The notes under the pieces: generated by a model
Told to the model about the DNA's origin: nothing
Databases searched by the model: none
Seen by the model: the letters and a program-made list of their open reading frames with translations, nothing else
In this document: positions 58,765 to 64,000 of the stretch, piece by piece
How the letters are laid out: each line of letters starts with the position of its first letter
Position numbering within the stretch: the stretch's first letter is position 1
NCBI GenBank assembly: GCA_030536145.1
Contig: JAUNQN010000003.1
Location: 1 to 64,000, forward strand
Direction of reading: 5' to 3'
DNA from: Akkermansia sp.
GTDB lineage: Bacteria > Verrucomicrobiota > Verrucomicrobiia > Verrucomicrobiales > Akkermansiaceae
Length of the DNA: 64,000 nt
Program-made: the position numbers and the translations under genes

Positions 58765-59289
58765 TTACTCGTCTTCAGGCACCATGGGGGTCTGCAGCAT
58801 GAATCCGGCGGGGATGATGGAGACCTCGATGTCGTCGTCGTCCCAGCGGTCCGATGAAAGGGGAAGCACCAGCTTGCGCATGTCCGGCCCCTTGGCACCG
58901 TCCCGCGGCAGGTTCACCAGCAGCACCAGGTGCGTGGCCCCGCGCTTCTCCAGCCAGGATTCCCACACCGGGTCGTCTATGGACAGGGTCTTGTCGGCGT
59001 TGTCCTCCTCGCTGAAGCAGAACGTGCGCTTGCGCAGGGAGCTGCGCAGCGTGTTCTCCGGGTCAAAATAGTCGTCTATCTCCACCTTCTCCAGCTGGTG
59101 CAGCAGCATCTCGTTGGCCTCCACCATATCCACCTCCACAGAGGGGAACACGCGGAAGCTGTCCACCGTGGCCGGGTCATACCCCACCTTCACGTTGTAC
59201 TCCCGCGGCGCGGGTGGGAAAAACAGGGAGCAGGATGACAGGGAAAAGGCGCAACAGGCGGAAAGGAGCAGTGTGGTAAACAGGCGCAT
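58765..59289 (-). CDS. tssJ: Type VI secretion outer-membrane lipoprotein TssJ
   Basis: 174 residues. Lipoprotein signal with lipobox LSSC (SACCAFSLSSCSLFFPPAP). The mature domain has the position and size of TssJ (VDSFRVFPSVEVDMVEANEM, THLVLLVNLPRDG, LPLSSDRWDDDDIEVSIIPA), a transthyretin-like fold anchoring TssM to the outer membrane. Presence of TssJ is a marker of type i systems. Identity rests on context plus lipobox and general pattern; similarity by eye is moderate. Confidence 0.8.
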   Translation of the reverse strand: MRLFTTLLLSACCAFSLSSCSLFFPPAPREYNVKVGYDPATVDSFRVFPSVEVDMVEANEMLLHQLEKVEIDDYFDPENTLRSSLRKRTFCFSEEDNADKTLSIDDPVWESWLEKRGATHLVLLVNLPRDGAKGPDMRKLVLPLSSDRWDDDDIEVSIIPAGFMLQTPMVPEDE

Positions 59290-59304
59290 AACAGGGGGTA
59301 CTTT

Positions 59305-59592
59305 TCAGATGAGGTAATTCACGGCGGCGGTATTCACGGCGGTGGTGGCCAGGGGCACGCCGGTCACGGTGTTGGCGCCGTTCACCACGGCGGTCACATC
59401 TGCCATGGGCAGGCCCATGCAGATTTTGTTCACGGCGGTGGAGGCGCTCACCACCCCGGTGCATACCGGGCCGGCCACGGGATTGGTAAGGGTGACAACG
59501 GGCATGCCCTTGACGATGTACTTGGCACAGGTGCCGGTGATGATATCACCGGTGGCCGTGGTGCCCGTGGTTATCATGATGGGGGTAGGCAT
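59305..59592 (-). CDS. PAAR-domain spike-tip protein
   Basis: 95 residues, only a PAAR domain. Starts MPTPIMITTGTTATGDIIT. The short repeats with hydrophobic/Gly/Thr pattern and Pro turns (KGMPVVTLTNPVAGPVCTG, MGLPMADVTAVVNGANTVTG) fit the cone that sharpens VgrG. No C-terminal toxin is attached. A longer frame from 59874 has shadow-like composition. It lies between tssJ and a lipoprotein, gaps 15 and five bases. It should ride on the VgrG encoded three genes upstream. Confidence 0.8.
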   Translation of the reverse strand: MPTPIMITTGTTATGDIITGTCAKYIVKGMPVVTLTNPVAGPVCTGVVSASTAVNKICMGLPMADVTAVVNGANTVTGVPLATTAVNTAAVNYLI

Positions 59593-59597
59593 GGTTC

Positions 59598-60116
59598 TCA
59601 GTGCTTGGGTTTGCGTTTCAGTTTTTCTGCGGACGGCACCAGGCTCAGCCCGCCATCCGTAAGGTGGATGGCCAGGGAGCGCGTGCCGGAAGGGTGGTCT
59701 GCCGCACAGAGTGAAAAGACCAGGCGGCGAGGGTCTGCACGGTCTGCCATACTGCGGGCGGGAGCCGGGGTGAGCGCCACCAGGGCCACCGCCCCGCCCT
59801 GCTTCCATGCACGGTAGGCTGCATCTGACTCCAGCAGCACAGGGCGCTCCGCAGCGGGCAGCGCGGCGCGCCACACCTTGTCCGGGCGCCCTGGCAGGCC
59901 CAGGGTGCGGAAATACTCGTCCACCGGGGTGGTCCTCGCGCGTTCCCGCTCCTGCGGCGTAGACACGGCATACACGTCCACCACGGCAGCCTTGGAGCCG
60001 GCCGGGCGGTCATCCACCACAGCCACCGGCAGGCAGCTGCAGGTGGTACAGGAGCTCACCGCCATGGCCGACAAAAACGGCAGCAGGGCAAGCGCAACTG
60101 TGCGGGTATCCCTCAT
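59598..60116 (-). CDS. Lipoprotein in the type VI cluster
   Basis: 172 residues. Lipobox in AMAVSSCTTCSC. The mature region (VVDVYAVSTPQERERARTTP, VDEYFRTLG, GAVALVALTP) weakly recalls TssJ-type folds, so this may be a second TssJ-like lipoprotein; alternatively an immunity or accessory lipoprotein. Five bases before the PAAR gene in one transcript. I regard its function as unassigned. Confidence 0.65.
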   Translation of the reverse strand: MRDTRTVALALLPFLSAMAVSSCTTCSCLPVAVVDDRPAGSKAAVVDVYAVSTPQERERARTTPVDEYFRTLGLPGRPDKVWRAALPAAERPVLLESDAAYRAWKQGGAVALVALTPAPARSMADRADPRRLVFSLCAADHPSGTRSLAIHLTDGGLSLVPSAEKLKRKPKH

Positions 60117-60169
60117 TCCTTAGTGATTATAGACCATGCGTCCACCATGCGCAAGCGGATTTTGCGGCT

Positions 60170-61309
60170 TCATACGGGCACGGGAACCGGCGGCGGGGAG
60201 GACGGAGCGCCCCAGGTGCTGGTGCCGTCCGCGCACTCTATGCCCAGGCGCAGGAACTCCCGGTAGCGGGCGGCGTAATCCATATTCCCGCCCTCCATCA
60301 TGGCCAGCTGGTACAGGGTCTTGGAAATGCCCAGCGCAGGCAGGGCCGGATTGGCGGGGGCCACACCGGTCTCCGTCTTCAGGTTGGTGGCGCTCCAGAA
60401 GGCGGTATAGGCCAGCATGCTTTCCGGCCCTTGCCCTGCGGCCACGGCAGCCTGGCAGGCCAGCTGCCCGTTCTCGTCGCTGGGCACCAGCAGCCAGCGC
60501 ATCACCGCATCCAGTGCGGCCAGCCGCTTCTCCGGCCCTGGGGGCTCCGGCAGGCCGGGCATCTTCAGCGGAAACACCTTGCCCATCTCCTTCTCCACCG
60601 CCGGCTTGATTCCGGCCGTCTTGGCGCGGATAGCCTCGAAAATGCGGTCCGAGGAAGGGAGGTCTGCCGCAGGTTCCTGCGGGGAGAGCATGGATTGCAC
60701 ATACCGGCGCACATGCTCCTCCGTGTCGGCCATGCGGCTTTCCAATGCCTGGGCCAGGATTCCTGCGGGTTCCTGCGGTGCCTCTGCCAAATCCAGCCCG
60801 GACTGGGCCACGGCCTGCTGCATCCACTCCAGCTTGAGCAGCATGCGCTGCGCAGGGGTCATGTACTGCCGCTGCCGCGCCTTCTCCTCCAGCTCGGCGG
60901 TCATCTTGCGCCCCAGTTCCCGCTGTTCCTCCACCAGGGCATCTATGTCCCCGGTATCACTGAGCGCCGCCACGGCGGCGGCGGCATCCCGGCTGCGGCG
61001 TTCCGCAGGGGTCAGCCCGTCCCCGGCCCTATCCGCCTCCACATCACGCAGCACCAGCTCCATGCAGCGGTAGACCCACCACACGCCCACACGGGGCACT
61101 ATGGCACTGGCCAGCAGGTTCACCGCATCCTCCACCATGTTGTGGGTCAGCAGGATAACCAGGGCCAGCTCCGCGCTGATAGACTGGTGGGGGAAATAGG
61201 CGGATGCCGCCCCAGATGCCTTGCCCCCCCTGGCCTGGCAAAGAGTCTCCAGCGACTCCTTGTGCATCATCACCAGGGGCCTGTTGAATTGTTGTCCGTT
61301 CCAGCTCAT
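60170..61309 (-). CDS. DUF6931-like type VI accessory protein
   Basis: 379 residues, soluble. The N-terminal pattern (AELALVILLTHNMVEDAVNLLASAIVPRVGVWWVYRCMELVL broken over 45-90; key residues VWW and the preceding Pro-Arg) matches, from memory, the DUF6931 family seen next to T6SS spike genes. A second region near the C-terminus (MLAYTAFWSATNLKTETG) repeats a similar Phe-Trp-Ser/Ala theme. The family is thought to assist effector or spike loading, not proven. 12 bases after vgrG. Confidence 0.6.
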   Translation of the reverse strand: MSWNGQQFNRPLVMMHKESLETLCQARGGKASGAASAYFPHQSISAELALVILLTHNMVEDAVNLLASAIVPRVGVWWVYRCMELVLRDVEADRAGDGLTPAERRSRDAAAAVAALSDTGDIDALVEEQRELGRKMTAELEEKARQRQYMTPAQRMLLKLEWMQQAVAQSGLDLAEAPQEPAGILAQALESRMADTEEHVRRYVQSMLSPQEPAADLPSSDRIFEAIRAKTAGIKPAVEKEMGKVFPLKMPGLPEPPGPEKRLAALDAVMRWLLVPSDENGQLACQAAVAAGQGPESMLAYTAFWSATNLKTETGVAPANPALPALGISKTLYQLAMMEGGNMDYAARYREFLRLGIECADGTSTWGAPSSPPPVPVPV

Positions 61310-61321
61310 ATCCTTGTCCTG

Positions 61322-64000
61322 TCAATTCTCCATCTTGGCACCATCCACCTCGTTTACCAAGGCAGCCTTCTGGTTCATGTTGCCGAGAGTCCGTTCCAGC
61401 GCGGCCACCTGCTCGTTCAGCGTGGCCACCTGCTTGGTCAGGGAGGCCACCTGCTCCGCCCTGCTTGCAGCCCGGTCGCTGCGCTGCACGGCGTTCTGCA
61501 CCTCCTGCACCACGTTTTTCTCATCCACGCCCTTGTTAAAGCAGGCCTGCACCACGTCCTTGCCCTCGGAAACGGCGGCATCCTGCTCCTTCACCTCGGT
61601 CACCATCTTGGCAAGCTGGGCTTCACCCTTCATGCCCAGCACATGCTCGTTCCTGCCCAGGAACAGGTACTTGGCCACCAGTTCCGCAGGATTGCTGATA
61701 CCCAGGGCCAGGCAGACAATGGCACCGATGCCCAGCAGACCGATGGCCCCTGCCAGCACGGCACCGCTGAACGAGGGGGCAAAGTCCGGCACAGCCAGGT
61801 CATCCGGCAGCGCCGTATTGCCGGTATAGGTATCCGTATCATCCGGGGCATTCTGTCCGCACATGTCAAAGTACAGGTACTCCGCCGCCAGGAAGGGCCC
61901 GCCGGCCACCATGGCAAAGCCTATGGGGGAGGTCAGGCTGGCCAGCACGGGGGAAGCCAGGGCGTTCTCCGCCGTGGCAATGAACCCGCTCACGGGGCTG
62001 GAGTATTCCGTCTCGTCGCAGGTGTACCGGTAGCTGCTGCGGGCGGATACCGTCATGCGGTCCGGCAGGAGTTTCACCATGCTGCCCTCCACGGATACCA
62101 GGTTCTTGAGATTGGAAACAAGCCTGGTCATGCCGCCGGCAAACTTGATTACCTTGGCGGTCAGCCCGCCCAGGCCGCTCACAATGGCGGTTGCATCCGG
62201 GTGCTGCTTCTTGAACCCGTCCCTCAGCCCGTGGGAGTATACGGGAGCGGGTTTCATGGCAGTGGTCACATCCGGGGCGGAGAAGGCACCGTACACGGCC
62301 CCCATCATCAGGGTGTTCTCTATGGCGGCACCGCCCACAATGGTGACGGACGGGGCATAGAGCCTGGAGCTGAAATCGCTCAGCGTGAAGGCGGAGCCCA
62401 GGATGGTACCGGCGGTGAACATGTTGACGGCAGTGTTTGCCACATACGGTCCCTTGTTGTACACGCCGGCGGCATTCACCATGATATGGCCGCCCAGCAT
62501 CATGCCGCTGCGTGCCTCGCTCACGCGGGCGTTCTGGGCATCTGCCTGCGCATGGTAGGCGGGGTAGGCACCCGGGTTGTCCACCATGCCCACGCCGCTG
62601 GATACCTCCACCCCGCTCTCGGAAATCCGCACATAGGACTTGCCCACGCGCAGGGTGATGGCCTGTGCGGCGGTAAGCACAATCTCCCCGCCGGCGTTCA
62701 TGATCTGGTGGTCTGCGGATTGGGTAAGCAGGTCCCCGGAGGAATACATGCTGATACCCTGCAGATGCGGGCGGGAGACGGGGCGGTTCATGTCCTCCTG
62801 CAGGGCAGACGCCACATCGCAGCCGCTGTAGCCGGCGGAGAAATCCGCCTCCGCCACCAGGCCCAGGGTGGTCTCTGCAATGGCATCCACCATGTACGCC
62901 TTGCTGATTCCCTTGTCCTGCGGGATAGGCTTCACGCCGTTGTCCAGGGAGAGCATCTGGATCTGGCTGAAGGGCTTGGGGCTCTTGGCCAGGTCATCCA
63001 CGCTCTGGGGGCGCTGCACAAACTGCAGGTCATCCGCCGCTATGCCCTTGTCTGCCGCAGGGGCCACCGTGCTGTCCTCGTACGTGCGCTCCGGCACATG
63101 GGTGCGGCTGCGCAGGGTGAGCGAGGAGTTGTCGTCCTGCGTGCCGGCCTTCATCTCCCGCTTGATGCGGTCCATCACCTTCAGCTCCGTGAGCGGGGCA
63201 CAGTTGGTGGCATCGTCCGCCTGGTCCGGCTTGCCGCGGAACATGGCGCTCACGGCAATGGGGATGCCCAGGTTCCCGCGGTCCACGCAGAAAAGCACGT
63301 TGTCCACGCGGGGGCGGGCCAGGATACCGCTGTTGGAATCCGCACTGGGGGAGCCCATCTCCACCCACATCTCCTCACCATTCAGCTCACGCACGCGGCA
63401 CAGGTTGCGGCCGTTGAGCCTGTGCGGCACGTTGGATACCACCACCGCCATGAACGTGCGGGGGCGCGGCTCATCCCAGGGGCGGAGCCTCAGCAGCCCC
63501 CCGGCCTCGTCCAGGTCCGGGGAATCGCACGGCTCCACGGGCAGCGGCAGCACGCCGCAGCCCACCAGGGCCTGTCCGTCCCCCGTATCCACCGCAGCCG
63601 CCTCACGGCCGGAGAATTCCTCGGTCCAGGAAAAGGCATCCGCCCTAATCTCCCGGCGGGTCAGGAAATAATCCGCCTTGTCCAGCCCGGCATCCTGCGC
63701 CCAGGTCACCTTGTCACCGGGGCGGAGCGCGCCCACCTCCTGCAGGCCGGCACCCGCGCGTGCATCCGCCTCCGCGCACACGTAGCGGCACATGCCGTGC
63801 ACGCTGCTGGCATTGAAATGGCGGGCCATGTAGTGGAGCGCGCCGTAGCGGCTGGCAGCGTCCGCCGCCTGCTCCAGCTGGTCCCAGGTCTCGTCATGCA
63901 GGCTGAGCCGCACGCGGTTCTGCCCGCCCCCGTCCCCGGAGGAGAAAGCCCCGGCATAGTTCTGCACCTGCACCTCCTCCGGCGGCAGGTTGTGCAGGCC
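61322..64000 (-). CDS. vgrG: VgrG-type spike protein with membrane and coiled-coil extension (5' end cut by window)
   Basis: About 890 residues visible; the N-terminal gp27-like domain continues past the window edge. The visible part has an OB-like region (LRPGDKVTWAQD, MWVEMGSPSAD, ILARPRVDNVLFC), a gp5-like beta-prism repeat (GGEIVLTAAQAITLRVGKSYVRI split) and then a long extension with hydrophobic segments near 61870-61930 and 61700-61770 and a C-terminal coiled coil (QVASLTKQVATLNEQVAAL). The extension has no known toxin motif; it could be a membrane-acting effector. Placed with PAAR, DUF6931-like gene and tssJKLMA in one direction. Confidence 0.85.
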   Translation of the reverse strand, partial: GLHNLPPEEVQVQNYAGAFSSGDGGGQNRVRLSLHDETWDQLEQAADAASRYGALHYMARHFNASSVHGMCRYVCAEADARAGAGLQEVGALRPGDKVTWAQDAGLDKADYFLTRREIRADAFSWTEEFSGREAAAVDTGDGQALVGCGVLPLPVEPCDSPDLDEAGGLLRLRPWDEPRPRTFMAVVVSNVPHRLNGRNLCRVRELNGEEMWVEMGSPSADSNSGILARPRVDNVLFCVDRGNLGIPIAVSAMFRGKPDQADDATNCAPLTELKVMDRIKREMKAGTQDDNSSLTLRSRTHVPERTYEDSTVAPAADKGIAADDLQFVQRPQSVDDLAKSPKPFSQIQMLSLDNGVKPIPQDKGISKAYMVDAIAETTLGLVAEADFSAGYSGCDVASALQEDMNRPVSRPHLQGISMYSSGDLLTQSADHQIMNAGGEIVLTAAQAITLRVGKSYVRISESGVEVSSGVGMVDNPGAYPAYHAQADAQNARVSEARSGMMLGGHIMVNAAGVYNKGPYVANTAVNMFTAGTILGSAFTLSDFSSRLYAPSVTIVGGAAIENTLMMGAVYGAFSAPDVTTAMKPAPVYSHGLRDGFKKQHPDATAIVSGLGGLTAKVIKFAGGMTRLVSNLKNLVSVEGSMVKLLPDRMTVSARSSYRYTCDETEYSSPVSGFIATAENALASPVLASLTSPIGFAMVAGGPFLAAEYLYFDMCGQNAPDDTDTYTGNTALPDDLAVPDFAPSFSGAVLAGAIGLLGIGAIVCLALGISNPAELVAKYLFLGRNEHVLGMKGEAQLAKMVTEVKEQDAAVSEGKDVVQACFNKGVDEKNVVQEVQNAVQRSDRAASRAEQVASLTKQVATLNEQVAALERTLGNMNQKAALVNEVDGAKMEN

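Noticed and set aside
1-64000. CRISPR arrays, tRNA and rRNA genes
   Set aside because: No regularly spaced repeats and no cloverleaf with a GTTCGA-type T loop were seen on either strand.

Overview
The window is a GC-rich bacterial chromosome segment with densely packed genes, short gaps and Lys/Arg codons ending in G or C. A T5-type autotransporter, ExbB/ExbD proteins, lipoproteins with clear lipoboxes, L,D-transpeptidase-like proteins and an envelope-spanning secretion apparatus show a diderm cell. The style of the autotransporter and of the family-restricted envelope proteins points, by inference only, to Verrucomicrobiota, probably near Akkermansia. No rRNA or tRNA gene is visible.

Layout. 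1-1623: a gene-poor, hairpin-rich start with what looks like an insertion-sequence end, an AT-richer orphan membrane protein and a candidate small structured RNA with its own promoter and terminator. 1624-15852 (minus): ankyrin protein; rplQ-rpoA; a six-gene operon running from a glycosyltransferase-51 penicillin-binding protein through a conserved unknown, sufS, a C_GCAxxG_C_C protein and terC to mrp/apbC; cstA; a zinc-ribbon membrane protein; and a 46-residue basic protein. 15970-22503 (plus): panE-like reductase with a membrane TPR-like protein; an ankyrin/VWA/DUF4384-like operon; a secreted thioredoxin-like protein with an acidic tail. 22606-29602 (minus): autotransporter, WecG/TagA-type glycosyltransferase, ExbB/ExbD with two small membrane proteins, serS. 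29676-33410: envelope unknowns and a polysaccharide deacetylase. 33501-46183 (mostly plus): a four-gene operon with a pseudokinase/FGE-like fusion, der, dus (minus), two YkuD proteins followed by psd, ychF and three related lipoproteins. 46231-50220 (minus): ABC-F ATPase, cyclophilin, a possible 29-codon gene, a small VWA protein. 50221-64000 (minus): half of a type VI secretion system, in transcription order vgrG (cut by the window edge), a DUF6931-like gene, a lipoprotein, PAAR, tssJ, tssK, tssL, tssM, tssA.

Two genome-wide habits can be read directly. Most genes lack a Shine-Dalgarno sequence. Many transcription units share one promoter design, TTGCCA (or a near match), 16-18 bases, often TGG, then TAnnnT, with the start codon only 5-9 bases after the -10 box. 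Those mRNAs should be leaderless or nearly so, and this promoter geometry was used here to choose starts.

Functional themes are envelope building and remodelling (PBP, deacetylase, YkuD proteins, psd, WecG-type enzyme), core housekeeping (RNA polymerase alpha, L17, SerRS, Der, YchF, Dus, SufS, Mrp) and a contact-dependent secretion machine. The TssJ/TssL/TssM membrane complex marks this as a T6SS of the proteobacterial (type i) kind. The strongest leads are that T6SS with its unusual VgrG and oversized TssM, the PBP whose transpeptidase motifs have decayed, the leaderless promoter class, a perfect inverted repeat over the cstA promoter, and the candidate RNAs.
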